DNA of 64,000 nt from the NCBI RefSeq assembly GCF_009709575.1, contig NZ_WIXO01000001.1, forward strand, positions 4,528,001 through 4,592,000, in the 5' to 3' direction. This DNA is from Streptomyces taklimakanensis (GTDB lineage Bacteria > Actinomycetota > Actinomycetes > Streptomycetales > Streptomycetaceae). The translations under genes were made by a program, and so were the position numbers. Below the pieces are notes generated by a model that saw only the letters and a program-made list of their open reading frames with translations, had not been told where the DNA came from and did no database searches. Below, piece after piece: positions 16,906 through 25,488 of this stretch (position 1 is the stretch's first letter; each line of letters starts with the position of its first letter).

Positions 16906-18201
16906 ATGACACCCAGCACGCCCCACACGCCCGGGGTGCCCGGAGCCCCGGGCACCCCGCCCCCGCCGCCCCCCTCGGCGCCCCCCAAGCCCACCTGGGA
17001 CCCGTTCCAGCCGGGCCGCTCCCACCCCTGGCTGCGGCCCACCATCCGCATACGGCTGACGTTGCTGTACGGCGGGATGTTCCTCATCGCCGGGATCGTG
17101 CTGCTGACGATCATCTACCTGCTGGCGGCCCAGGCCCTCAAGGACGGCAGCCACCTGCCCTTCCAGATCGTCGGGGTACGGGACCAGACGACCGACGCCG
17201 TCTGCCGGCTGCCCGGTCGGGACGGTGGCGAGCTGACCACCTCGGAGCTGACCGCCGCCGTCCAGCAGTGCATGGAGAACCAGCGGCGGATCGCCCTGGA
17301 CGTGCTGTTGCAGCGCTCCCTGCTGGCGCTGCTGGGACTGGCGGTGGCCGCCTTCGCCGTCGGCTACGTCATGGCGGGACGGGTCCTGGCGCCGCTGGAG
17401 CGGATCACGCGCACCGCGCAGCGGGTGGCCGGCTCCGACCTGCACCGGCGGATCGAGCTGGACGGTCCGGACGACGAACTCAAGGAGCTGGCCGACACCT
17501 TCGACCAGATGCTGGACCGGCTGGACCGGGCGTTCACCGCCCAACAGCGGTTCGTCGCCAACGCCTCGCACGAGCTGCGCACCCCGTTGGCGATCAACCG
17601 CACCCTGTTGGAGGTCCAGCTCTCCGACCCCGGGGCGTCGCCGGAGCTGGTCCAGCTCGGCAAGACGCTGCTGGCCACGAACGAGCGCAGCGAGCAGCTG
17701 GTCGAGGGGCTGCTGCTGCTCGCCCGCAGCGAGAACGAGATCGTCGACCGCAAACCCGTCGACCTGGCCGAGGTCGCGGCCCGGGCCCTGGAGCAGGCGC
17801 GCGGCGAGGCCCGGGAGCGGGAGGTGGAGTTGCGCGACGCACGGCGACCGGTGTACGTGCAGGGCAACGGTGTGCTGCTGGAGCGCGTCGCGCTCAACCT
17901 GGTGCAGAACGCCGTGCGCTACAACCTCCCGGGGGGCGGCTGGGTCTCGGTGGAGACCCGGGTCCGGCAGGGGTTGGCGGAGCTGGTGGTGGAGAACACC
18001 GGACCGATGGTCCCGGCGTACGAGGTGGACAACCTCTTCGAACCCTTCAGGCGGCTGCGCACCGAGCGCACCGGCAGCGACCGGGGGGTCGGCCTCGGGC
18101 TGTCGATCGTGCGCTCGGTGGTGCGTGCCCACGGCGGGACGGTCATGGCGAGCCCCCGTGAGGAGGGAGGGCTGCTGGTACGGGTCACGCTGCCGGTCTG
18201 A
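16906..18201 (+). CDS. cutS: Sensor histidine kinase CutS
   Basis: A 431-residue membrane kinase. The N terminus is proline-rich and cytoplasmic (1-40). Two transmembrane helices (about 50-76 and 136-156) flank a short extracellular sensor loop containing two cysteines, C100 and C122. HAMP (about 158-210), the phosphorylation box ASH222ELRTPLA and the ATPase motifs NLVQNAVRYN and VGLGLSIV follow. CutRS was first linked to copper and later to secretion or disulfide stress; the paired cysteines fit redox sensing. It forms an operon with cutR. Confidence 0.9.
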   Translation: MTPSTPHTPGVPGAPGTPPPPPPSAPPKPTWDPFQPGRSHPWLRPTIRIRLTLLYGGMFLIAGIVLLTIIYLLAAQALKDGSHLPFQIVGVRDQTTDAVCRLPGRDGGELTTSELTAAVQQCMENQRRIALDVLLQRSLLALLGLAVAAFAVGYVMAGRVLAPLERITRTAQRVAGSDLHRRIELDGPDDELKELADTFDQMLDRLDRAFTAQQRFVANASHELRTPLAINRTLLEVQLSDPGASPELVQLGKTLLATNERSEQLVEGLLLLARSENEIVDRKPVDLAEVAARALEQARGEAREREVELRDARRPVYVQGNGVLLERVALNLVQNAVRYNLPGGGWVSVETRVRQGLAELVVENTGPMVPAYEVDNLFEPFRRLRTERTGSDRGVGLGLSIVRSVVRAHGGTVMASPREEGGLLVRVTLPV

Positions 18202-18651
18202 GCCGGCCCGAGCCGATTCGGGCCGGCTCGGATCGGCCCGGACCGAGCCGGGGCACGTGGCGATGGAACACCTCACTCCGGGGATCTTTTGCGGGGAGAA
18301 AACGGGAATGTCGCCCGCTTCGAATCCGTTGTGATCGATCACACACGCGATTTTTCGGCCATGTGCGGTCGGCGGCGAGGAGACCGGCGAAAAATGCCGG
18401 AAAATCCATGTTTCCGCAGGTGATGAACGTGGAAGAGAGGGGAGACGGTGCGTGTGAAGTACCACATTCCGGTCGCCGTCCGCCCCGGTCGACGGCCGAC
18501 TCGATCACCCCATCAGGGGCGCGGTTGGGTGTCGATTGAGTAACAGGGCTTGATGTGAGGCAAAATCTCCGCCTCGGGTCGGGCACAAGTCCGGCCCCTC
18601 GCGCGTTACGTGCGCTGGAGACACCGCAGACACCCAGAGGGGGAGAGCGAT
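18202..18651. other. 450-base intergenic region upstream of the DUF4193 gene
   Basis: No open frame here looks coding. The first 50 bases are rich in repeated GGCCGG and GATCGG words. The AT-richer centre (18320-18430) contains a Crp-like palindrome, annotated separately. This is the likely promoter region of the DUF4193 gene. Confidence 0.55.
18330..18343. promoter_or_regulatory. Crp-like palindrome
   Basis: TGTGATCGATCACA is a perfect 14-base palindrome. It contains GTG-N6-CAC, the core reported for the Streptomyces cAMP receptor protein. It lies 309 bases before the DUF4193 start codon in an AT-richer patch. Confidence 0.45.
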
Positions 18652-18951
18652 ATGGCAACCGACTACGACACCCCACGCAAGACCGACGACGACGTCAACG
18701 AGGACAGCATCGAGGAGCTGAAGGCCCGGAGGAACGACAAGGCCGCCTCGACCGTCGACGTCGACGAGTTCGAGCAGGCCGAGGGCCTGGAGCTGCCCGG
18801 CGCGGACCTCTCCAACGAGGAGCTGTCCGTGCGGGTGCTGCCCCGCCAGGCCGACGAGTTCACCTGCATGAGCTGCTTCCTGGTCCACCACCGCTCGCAG
18901 CTGGCGGCGGAGAAGAACGGGCACCCCATCTGCCGCGACTGCGCGGCCTGA
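18652..18951 (+). CDS. DUF4193 family protein (small zinc-ribbon protein)
   Basis: A 99-residue, strongly acidic protein conserved in actinobacteria. The C-terminal part holds CMSC at about residue 72 and CRDC at about 95, a four-cysteine pattern expected to bind zinc. It has no transmembrane segment or signal peptide. The ATG at 18652 is preceded by GGGGGAGAGCG. The family function is unknown; abundant expression and nucleic-acid or protein binding are possible. Confidence 0.88.
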   Translation: MATDYDTPRKTDDDVNEDSIEELKARRNDKAASTVDVDEFEQAEGLELPGADLSNEELSVRVLPRQADEFTCMSCFLVHHRSQLAAEKNGHPICRDCAA

Positions 18952-18967
18952 GCCGGGGCGCCCGTTG

Positions 18968-19801
18968 ATGGCGGCCGAAGAAGCACGTGACGCCGGGCGG
19001 GGTCACGACCGGAGGACCTCGCTCGCGCCCGAGACCGCACCCGCAGCCGCCCTCGGCCGCGGGCTGCGGCGGCTCCGCGCACGCCGCGCGGGGGACGGCG
19101 GGGGCGACGTCGAGCGGGAGCCGCGTGAGCGCGGCACCGTCAGGGCGTTCCTGGGAGTGGTGGCCGACCGCATCGTCGACATCGCCCCCAGGATCCCCGT
19201 ACGGGACCTGGCCACGCTCCGTCGGCAGTTCCCGGGCCTGGGCCCCGAGGAGATGGCCGACCGGCTGGTCTCCGGCGCGCTGAAGGGCAGCGCGACCGTC
19301 GGTGCCGGGGTGGGCGCCTCGGCGATGCTTCCCGTGCCCCCCGCGATGCCGGCCGAACTGGCCGCCGAGGTCGTCGGTGTGGCCGCGGTGGAGATCAAGC
19401 TCATCGCGGAGCTCCACGAGGTCTACGGACGGCGACCGCCCGGCAACGTCCGGGAACGGGCGGCCGCCTACCTGGACGCCTGGACGCGGGAGCGCGGCGT
19501 GGAGCCGGCCGTGCCGGCGACGTTCGGCATCGCGTTCGGCAACAGCATGAGGCGGCGACTGCGCCAGACCCTCCTCAAGCGCACGGTGCGCAACCTCCCC
19601 AACCTCACACCGCTCATGATCGGCGCGGTGGTGGGCGCGATGATGAACCGCCGCGACACCAGGAAACTGGCCCAGAAGGTCCGCGACGACCTCAGGAAGC
19701 GGCAGGTCCCCTGGGAGGCGCTCCCCTCCCACGGCGAGACGGTCGAGTCCGCCCCGGCCCTCCCGCCCACCGGGCGGGGCGCGCCGGAGTCCGGAGGCTG
19801 A
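18968..19801 (+). CDS. Conserved hypothetical protein, possible EcsC-like membrane-associated protein
   Basis: A 277-residue protein starting 16 bases after the DUF4193 gene, probably cotranscribed. After a basic N terminus it has a glycine/alanine-rich hydrophobic stretch (about 112-150: GSATVGAGVGASAMLPVPP…EVVGVAAVEIKLIAELHEVYG), which recalls EcsC-family proteins. A second hydrophobic segment, PLMIGAVVGAMM, lies near residue 217. The ATG at 18968 is chosen over the adjacent TTG. I do not recognise a specific function. Confidence 0.7.
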   Translation: MAAEEARDAGRGHDRRTSLAPETAPAAALGRGLRRLRARRAGDGGGDVEREPRERGTVRAFLGVVADRIVDIAPRIPVRDLATLRRQFPGLGPEEMADRLVSGALKGSATVGAGVGASAMLPVPPAMPAELAAEVVGVAAVEIKLIAELHEVYGRRPPGNVRERAAAYLDAWTRERGVEPAVPATFGIAFGNSMRRRLRQTLLKRTVRNLPNLTPLMIGAVVGAMMNRRDTRKLAQKVRDDLRKRQVPWEALPSHGETVESAPALPPTGRGAPESGG

Positions 19802-19919
19802 CGGGCCGGGAACGACAGGGCGCCTCCCCCTCGTCCCCCCTCGTCCCACCCCACCGTTCCGCGCACCGCGACCCTCCGGCGACGGACACGGTCCCGCTCC
19901 GACCCCGACGCGGCGTGAC

Positions 19920-20375
19920 CTACCGGCGGGCCGTCTCCAGGACGCCCGCCAGTTCCGCGGGCCGCCGCGTGGACAGATACAGGTACGGCGTGGGGTCCTG
20001 CGGATCGGCGACCTCGACGCGCACCGCCGTGGGCACGTAGCCGCGCAGCAGCATGTACGCGCGGGGATCGGCGCGATGGGTGCGCCAGGCCAGCGCCTCC
20101 TCCGCGTCCAGCACCCGCACCTCGCCCAGGGCCTCCAGCGGCACCCGGGCGTCCCCGGCGACCAGGGAGTCGGCCAGTACGCGGATGCGGGCCGAGCCGT
20201 AGGAGCTGACCGCCGCCGCGGCCAGTGCCGTGCCCACCACCAGACCGCCCAGCAGGGGCAGAACGCCCAGGGGGAAGAGGACCAGGCCCGTGCAGACCCC
20301 GAACAGGGCGGTGATCAACCACCAGGAACGGGGCGCCGTGAGCCGCTCGTCGTACAGCACGCCAGGGGAAAGCAT
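19920..20375 (-). CDS. DUF3093 family membrane protein
   Basis: A 151-residue protein with two adjacent transmembrane helices (about residues 18-58, LITALFGVCTGLVLFPLGVLP and the following LGGLVVGTALAAAAV). A soluble C-terminal domain follows (RILADSL-type strand segments, RAYMLLRGYVPTAVRVEV). Conserved in actinobacteria next to dut. The ATG at 20375 gives the family start MLSPGVLYDERL; the upstream extension overlaps the divergent thioesterase gene. Function unknown. Confidence 0.82.
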   Translation of the reverse strand: MLSPGVLYDERLTAPRSWWLITALFGVCTGLVLFPLGVLPLLGGLVVGTALAAAAVSSYGSARIRVLADSLVAGDARVPLEALGEVRVLDAEEALAWRTHRADPRAYMLLRGYVPTAVRVEVADPQDPTPYLYLSTRRPAELAGVLETARR

Positions 20376-20433
20376 GGAATCAGCTTGGCACGCCCGCGAC
20401 CGGGTCCCCGACCCGGCGGTAAGGTCGGCAACC

Positions 20434-21018
20434 GTGAGTGCGACCGAGACTTCCCTGACACCGCCCAAGGACGCCGTCCGGCCGGTGCGCCACCCCGACG
20501 CCCCCGCGCCCGGCGAGCCGTTGGGCGCCCACTACGCGCAGTGCTTCGGCTGCGGCGCCGAACAGCGGCACGGGCTGCACATCCGGGCACGGGCCGGCGA
20601 GGGGGTCGGTGTCACCGCCGAGTTCACCGTCCGCCCCGAACACCAGGGAGCTCCCGGTCTCGCCCACGGCGGGCTGCTGGCCGCCGCCCTGGACGAGACG
20701 CTGGGGTCCCTGAACTGGCTGATGCACACCATCGCCGTCACCGGGCGGCTGGAGACCGACTTCCTCCGGCCCGTGCCCGTGGGCTCCGTGCTGCACCTGA
20801 CGGCGCGGGCCACCGCCCGGCACGGGCGCAAGATCTACTGCACCGGCACCGGGCGCATCGGCGGCCCCGACGGACCGGTGGTGGTGCGCGCCGACGCGCT
20901 CTTCATCGAGGTGAAGGTCGAGCACTTCGTCGATCACGGCCGTCGGGAGGAGATCGAGGCGGCCATGGCCGATCCCGACACCGTCCGCCGTGCCCGGGCT
21001 TTCGAGGTGAACCCGTGA
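20434..21018 (+). CDS. PaaI family thioesterase (hotdog fold)
   Basis: A 194-residue hotdog-fold protein. The segment QCFGCGAEQRHGLHIR precedes the catalytic-helix region GLAHGGLLAAALDETLGSL (about residues 80-98), where HGG and the acidic residue form the thioesterase active site. It probably hydrolyses an acyl-CoA thioester; the substrate is unknown. It starts with GTG, and its stop overlaps the dut start by four bases (GTGA), so the two are translationally coupled. Confidence 0.83.
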   Translation: MSATETSLTPPKDAVRPVRHPDAPAPGEPLGAHYAQCFGCGAEQRHGLHIRARAGEGVGVTAEFTVRPEHQGAPGLAHGGLLAAALDETLGSLNWLMHTIAVTGRLETDFLRPVPVGSVLHLTARATARHGRKIYCTGTGRIGGPDGPVVVRADALFIEVKVEHFVDHGRREEIEAAMADPDTVRRARAFEVNP

Positions 21019-21575
21019 GCGCCGCGATCCCCCCGGGGCGCCGCCCCGTCGACGTGCTGATCCGTCGCCTCGATCCCGAGGTGCCGATCCCCTCCTACGC
21101 CCATCCCGGCGACGCGGGCTGCGACCTGGTCACCACCGAGGCGGCCGAAATCGCCCCCGGCGAACGCGTCGTGTTGCCCACGGGGGTTTCCATCGCGCTG
21201 CCCGACGGGTACGCCGCCTTCGTGCATCCGAGATCCGGTCTGGCCGCCCGCTGCGGGGTCTGCCTCGTGAACGCCCCCGGAACCGTCGATGCCGGGTACC
21301 GTGGGGAGATCAGGGTGATCGTGGCCAACCTGGACCCGCGCGAGAGCGTGCGGTTCGAGCGGTTCGACCGCATCGCCCAGCTCGTCGTCCAGCAGGTCGA
21401 GAGGGTGCGCTTCCACGAGGTGGAGGAGCTGCCCGGCTCGGCGCGAGCGGCGGGGGGCTTCGGCTCCACGGGCGGCCATGCCGCACAGGATCGTGCGGCA
21501 CGGGAGCGTGCCGCACAGCACAACCATTACGCTGCGGTCGCGGCCGACGAGGCTGCCGACCTGAAGGGACAGTGA
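21015..21575 (+). CDS. dut: dUTP diphosphatase
   Basis: A 186-residue trimeric-type dUTPase that hydrolyses dUTP to dUMP and diphosphate, keeping uracil out of DNA. Motifs 1-5 appear in order: HPGDAGCDL, HPRSGLAARCGV, GTVDAGYRGEIRV, RIAQLVVQQVE and the C-terminal ARAAGGFGSTG. About 30 extra residues after motif 5 (Ala/Arg-rich) are typical of streptomycete forms. The GTG start overlaps the thioesterase stop. Confidence 0.94.
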   Translation: MSAAIPPGRRPVDVLIRRLDPEVPIPSYAHPGDAGCDLVTTEAAEIAPGERVVLPTGVSIALPDGYAAFVHPRSGLAARCGVCLVNAPGTVDAGYRGEIRVIVANLDPRESVRFERFDRIAQLVVQQVERVRFHEVEELPGSARAAGGFGSTGGHAAQDRAARERAAQHNHYAAVAADEAADLKGQ

Positions 21576-21576
21576 C

Positions 21577-22365
21577 GTGTTCGGACGTCGTCGCAAGAAG
21601 AAGGTAGAGCCCGAGGGCGCCTCGGACGAGTTCGAGACGGAACGCTCCGACGAGGACACCGACGCGTCGGACGGGTCCGCCGACGATGCCGGTGGCGCGC
21701 AGAACCGGGTGAAGCTGCCCCCGGCGCCCCGGCCGGACGGCCCCTGGGACGTGAGTGAGCTGCACGCGCCCGGCGAGGGCCGCGTCGACCTGGGCGGGAT
21801 GTTCGTGCCGGGGGTACCCGGCATGGAACTGCGGGTGGAGGTCGCCGGTGACGCCATCGTCGCCGCCACCATCGTCCTCAAGGACAGCGCCATCCAGCTC
21901 CAGGCGTTCGCCGCCCCCAAGCGCGAGGGCATCTGGGACGAGGTGCGCGAGGAGATCGCCTCGGGCATCACGCAGAAGGGCGGCATCATCGACGAGGTCG
22001 AGGGTCCGCTCGGCTGGGAGCTGCGCGCCCAGGTACCGGTGCGCCTCCCGGACGGCAACGGCGGCATGCAGGTCGTGCGCTTCGTCGGCGTGGACGGCCC
22101 CCGCTGGTTCCTGCGCGGGGTCATCTCCGGCCAGGGCGCGGTCCAGCCGCAGGCCGCCGGGCTGCTGGAGCAGGTCTTCCGCGACACGGTCGTGGTACGC
22201 GGCGACGGCCCGATGGCCCCGCGCGACCCGATCGTCCTGAAGCTCCCCGACGACGCTCAGATGGTGCCCGACGGCGTGCAGCAGGACCAGGCCCAGGAAG
22301 GGTCCCGGTTCGCCGGGGGCATCGACAAGCTCCAGCGGGGGCCGGAGATCACCGAGGTCCGTTGA
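21577..22365 (+). CDS. DUF3710 domain-containing protein
   Basis: A 262-residue protein starting one base after the dut stop codon, so almost certainly in the same operon. A very basic start (MFGRRRKKK) leads into an acidic disordered stretch (10-42). The conserved domain (about 50-245) contains GITQKGGIIDEVEGPLGWELRAQVP and VRFVGVDGPRWFLRGVISG. It is widely conserved beside dut in actinobacteria; its role is unknown. Confidence 0.85.
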   Translation: MFGRRRKKKVEPEGASDEFETERSDEDTDASDGSADDAGGAQNRVKLPPAPRPDGPWDVSELHAPGEGRVDLGGMFVPGVPGMELRVEVAGDAIVAATIVLKDSAIQLQAFAAPKREGIWDEVREEIASGITQKGGIIDEVEGPLGWELRAQVPVRLPDGNGGMQVVRFVGVDGPRWFLRGVISGQGAVQPQAAGLLEQVFRDTVVVRGDGPMAPRDPIVLKLPDDAQMVPDGVQQDQAQEGSRFAGGIDKLQRGPEITEVR

Positions 22366-22546
22366 GACGTCGGACGGACGGAGCGGACGCGAGCCCTGCC
22401 GCCGGAAGCGGCGGGGCTCTGTGTCTGCGGCGCCGCCGGAGGGCGGAGGGCGCCGGGACACGGAGCGGAGCGGCCGTTCACCGGCGGAGGCGCCCGACGG
22501 GCGCTAGGCTCGAAGACGTCCGGAGCGCTCCGGAAGGGGAGGCCTG

Positions 22547-23257
22547 ATGGGTGTCGTGGTCGAGGTCGAGGAACTGCACCACTCCCACGGCCACGGACCG
22601 GACGCCACCCCCGTACTGCGCGGTCTGTCGCTGACCGTGCGGCGCGGTGAACTGGTCGCCGTCACCGGGCGCCCCGGCGCCGGTCGTACCACCCTGCTCG
22701 GCCTCGTCGGCGGTCTGGACACCCCCGTCTCCGGCCGGATCACCGTCGACGGCGTACGGCTGGACGGGCTGGGCGAGCAGGAACGCCTCCGACTGCGCCG
22801 CGACCGCATCGGCGTCGTCTTCCCCTCCCCGGGGCTGCTGCCGGTCCTCACCGTCGCCGAGAACGTCGGTGTGCCGCTGCGGCTGCGCAACATGCCCGAG
22901 GACGAGCGCGACGAGCGGGTGCGCGCCCTGTTGGCCGAGGTCGGTCTCACCGACGTGGCCGGGCGGCGGCCCGACGAACTCGGCGGCGACCGGCGCCGGC
23001 GCGTCGCGCTCGCCCGTGCCCTGGCCGTCCGCCCCGTGCTCCTCGTCGTCGACGAGCCCACCGCACAACTCGAACCCGATGAGGGGCGGGCCGTGACGGA
23101 ACTGCTCCACACCGCCGTCCGCCGGCGGGGCACCACCGCCCTGGTGGCCACTCGCGACCCCTGGCTGCTGGCCCGCGCCGACCGCGTGCTGGAACTGCGC
23201 GACGGGCTGTTGCGCGGGACCGGACCGGACCGCCGCCCGCTGCCCGCGTCCCCCTAG
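22547..23257 (+). CDS. ABC transporter ATP-binding protein with degenerate catalytic motifs
   Basis: A 236-residue LolD/MacB-like ATPase subunit without an adjacent permease. The fold is recognisable, but key positions are changed: Walker A is GRPGAGRTT (residues 41-49) with R47 in place of the invariant lysine. The Q-loop reads VVFPSPG with P93 in place of glutamine, the signature is LGGDRRRR instead of LSGGQ, and the H-loop histidine is arginine (ALVATRDP). Walker B (LLVVDEPT) is intact. It probably cannot hydrolyse ATP normally. The ATG at 22547 follows a GGGGAGG site. Confidence 0.82.
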   Translation: MGVVVEVEELHHSHGHGPDATPVLRGLSLTVRRGELVAVTGRPGAGRTTLLGLVGGLDTPVSGRITVDGVRLDGLGEQERLRLRRDRIGVVFPSPGLLPVLTVAENVGVPLRLRNMPEDERDERVRALLAEVGLTDVAGRRPDELGGDRRRRVALARALAVRPVLLVVDEPTAQLEPDEGRAVTELLHTAVRRRGTTALVATRDPWLLARADRVLELRDGLLRGTGPDRRPLPASP

Positions 23258-23404
23258 GGCACCGCGGACGGCGGACCCGCGGGGAGGCGCGGGAAGGAAG
23301 CGGTGGGCGCACGGAGGCGACCCGTGACGTCTCTTCCGCCACATCCTCCGATCCCGGCGCCGAAGGGCATTACCCCCGGTGACGGGCGCGGGTACGCTGG
23401 CCGC

Positions 23405-23815
23405 ATGAGTGGCGCTACCCGAGTCGAGAGGCAGAGCGGCCGACTGCGGCGCCTCCTCGGACGGCTTTCCTCCTCACAGGAGGACCTGCTCTCCGCCGAA
23501 CTGCGGCAGGACACCGAGGAGAGCGGCTGCACCCGCATCTGCGACTGCGGCGACCGGCAGATCGTCAAGGTGACCGGTACGCTGCGCACGGTGACGCAGC
23601 GCCCCCGGGCCGGCGTGCCCGCACTGGAGGCGGAGCTGTTCGACGGCTCCGCGGCCCTGGACGTGGTGTGGCTGGGCCGCCGCTCCATCGCGGGCATAGA
23701 GCCGGGCCGCAGGATGATCGCCTCCGGACGGATCGCGATGAACCGGGGTCATCCGGTGCTGTTCAACCCCAAGTACGAGCTGCGCCCCATCGGGCAGGAC
23801 AGCGGACAGGAGTAG
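23405..23815 (+). CDS. OB-fold nucleic-acid-binding domain protein
   Basis: A 136-residue protein with an OB-fold of the tRNA-anticodon-binding type in the second half (RQIVKVTGTLRTVTQRP…LEAELFDGSAALDVVWLGRRSIAGIEPGRRMIASGRI). The N-terminal helices contain C41-xxx-CDCG. It lies three bases upstream of the DUF3159 gene and is probably cotranscribed with it. It recurs in actinobacteria between dut and the trk genes. Its precise role is unknown. Confidence 0.8.
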   Translation: MSGATRVERQSGRLRRLLGRLSSSQEDLLSAELRQDTEESGCTRICDCGDRQIVKVTGTLRTVTQRPRAGVPALEAELFDGSAALDVVWLGRRSIAGIEPGRRMIASGRIAMNRGHPVLFNPKYELRPIGQDSGQE

Positions 23816-23818
23816 CGG

Positions 23819-24592
23819 GTGACCTCTCTCGACAGGCCGGCCGACGGCGGGGACGAGTCCCGAGGCGGAGCGGCGGGCGGAGCCGGGTCCGGGACGTCCG
23901 CCCCGACGGTGACGGACAAGGCCCTGATGGAGGCGTTCGGCGGGGTGCGCGGCATGGTGGACACCACCGTGCCCGGACTGGTCTTCGTGCTGGTCTACAC
24001 GGTCGGACGGGACCTGCACACGGCCGCCGTCGCCGCCCTCGGCCTGAGCGTGCTGCTCGCCCTGGCCCGTCTGGTGCGGCGCGAGACCCTCAAGCACGCC
24101 TTCAGCGGCGTCTTCGGGGTCGCCATCGGCGCCGTCTTCGCGATGATGTCGGGCGATGCCAAGAACTTCTACCTGCCCGGCATGCTCTACACCCTGGGCC
24201 TGGCAGTCGCCTACTGCCTCTCGGCGGTGCTGCGCTTCCCGCTGATCGGAGTGCTGCTCGGGCCGCTGATGCGCGAGAACCTCTCCTGGCGCACCCGCAA
24301 CCCCGGCCGACTGAAGGCGTACACCAAGGCCACCTGGGCGTGGGGTCTGGTCCTGCTGGGCAAGTCGGCGATCCTCTTCCCCATCTACTTCTGGGGGGAC
24401 GTCACCCAACTCGGCTGGGTGAAGGTGGCGCTGGGCATCCCACCGTTGCTGCTGTGCGTCTACCTGACCTACGTCTTCCTGGCCAAGGCGCCGCCGCCGA
24501 TCGACGTGATCGCCGAGATGGAGGCCGAGGAGGCCGCCGAGCGGGAGCGCGAGGAGGCGCGGGGGAACGCCGCGGCACGGACGGAGCCCTGA
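23819..24592 (+). CDS. DUF3159 family membrane protein
   Basis: A 257-residue protein with a disordered N terminus (1-35), then about five or six transmembrane helices between residues 48 and 222 (for example LVFVLVYTVG, AVAALGLSVLLALARLV, FGVAIGAVFAMM). An acidic, coiled C-terminal tail (EMEAEEAAEREREEA) follows. Starts with GTG three bases after the OB-fold gene. Conserved in actinobacteria near trkA; function unknown. Confidence 0.83.
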   Translation: MTSLDRPADGGDESRGGAAGGAGSGTSAPTVTDKALMEAFGGVRGMVDTTVPGLVFVLVYTVGRDLHTAAVAALGLSVLLALARLVRRETLKHAFSGVFGVAIGAVFAMMSGDAKNFYLPGMLYTLGLAVAYCLSAVLRFPLIGVLLGPLMRENLSWRTRNPGRLKAYTKATWAWGLVLLGKSAILFPIYFWGDVTQLGWVKVALGIPPLLLCVYLTYVFLAKAPPPIDVIAEMEAEEAAEREREEARGNAAARTEP

Positions 24593-24625
24593 CGCCTCCC
24601 GCGTCCGCCCGGCGGACGGCGGAGC

Positions 24626-24677
24626 GCGCGACACGGGTGGGGCCCGGCCGGTAGGCCGGGCCCCACCCGTGTCGCGC
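24626..24677. terminator. Long bidirectional hairpin between DUF3159 and trkA-type genes
   Basis: Perfect 24-base arms at 24626-24649 and 24654-24677 with a 4-base loop. It separates convergent genes and is one of the longest perfect stems in the window. Confidence 0.88.
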
Positions 24678-24683
24678 CGGCCC

Positions 24684-25361
24684 TCAGAGGTCGTCCGGCT
24701 CGCGCCGCTTGGACAGCAACTCCTCCAGCTGCTGCTCGCGGGACTGCGCGGCGACGAAGAGCAGCTCGTCGCCCGCCTCCAGGGAGTCGTCGGGGCCGGG
24801 CGTCAGCACCCGGCTGCCCCGGATTATCGTGACCAGCGAGGTGTCCTCGGGCCACCGCACGTCGCCCACCCGCGTCCCGGCCAGGGTGGACCCCGGGGGC
24901 AGGGTCAGCTCCACCAGGTTGGCGTCGCCCTGGCTGAAGCGCAGCAGCCGCACCAGGTCGCCGACGCTGACCGCCTCCTCGACCAGCGCGGACATCAGGC
25001 GTGGGGTCGAGACGGCCACGTCGACGCCCCAGGACTCGTTGAACAGCCACTCGTTCTTGGGGTTGTTCACCCGTGCCACGACCCGCGGCACGCCGTACTC
25101 GGTCTTGCCGAGCAGCGACACCACGAGGTTCACCTTGTCGTCGCCGGTCGCGGCGATCACGACGTTGCAGCGCTGGAGCGCCGCCTCGTCCAGCGAGGTG
25201 ATCTCGCAGGCGTCGGCCAGCAGCCACTCGGCCTGCGGCACCTGCTCCACCGAGATGGCCGCGGGCGACTTGTCGATCAACAGCACCTCGTGGCCGTTCT
25301 CCAGCAGTTCACCGGCGATGGAGCGCCCCACCGCCCCCGCTCCGGCGATCGCGACCCTCAC
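24684..25361 (-). CDS. TrkA/RCK family potassium-transport regulatory protein
   Basis: A 225-residue protein with an N-terminal RCK_N Rossmann domain (VRVAIAGAGAVGRSIAGELLENGHEVLLID) and a C-terminal RCK_C domain (about 140-215; LVELTLPPGSTLAGTRVGDVRWP). These cytosolic subunits bind nucleotides and gate K+ uptake systems; RCK_C domains can bind c-di-AMP. The GTG at 25361 is chosen for its GAGGAGG site and glycine-motif N terminus. It is paired with another TrkA-type gene 127 bases upstream on the same strand. Confidence 0.88.
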   Translation of the reverse strand: MRVAIAGAGAVGRSIAGELLENGHEVLLIDKSPAAISVEQVPQAEWLLADACEITSLDEAALQRCNVVIAATGDDKVNLVVSLLGKTEYGVPRVVARVNNPKNEWLFNESWGVDVAVSTPRLMSALVEEAVSVGDLVRLLRFSQGDANLVELTLPPGSTLAGTRVGDVRWPEDTSLVTIIRGSRVLTPGPDDSLEAGDELLFVAAQSREQQLEELLSKRREPDDL

Positions 25362-25488
25362 AGCGCCTCCTCGTGAACCTCGTGGACGTCCCCGTCCGCC
25401 GGGCCCCTTCCGTCCCACGGTGGGACGGGGAGGAGGGGGGAGGCGGACGTCGTGGTCATGTGCGGCGCGCGGGCCGCGCGTGCCCCGT

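Noticed and set aside
16519..18465. 648-residue reverse open frame opposite cutRS
   Set aside because: Typical high-GC antisense frame; the forward two-component genes carry all recognisable domains.
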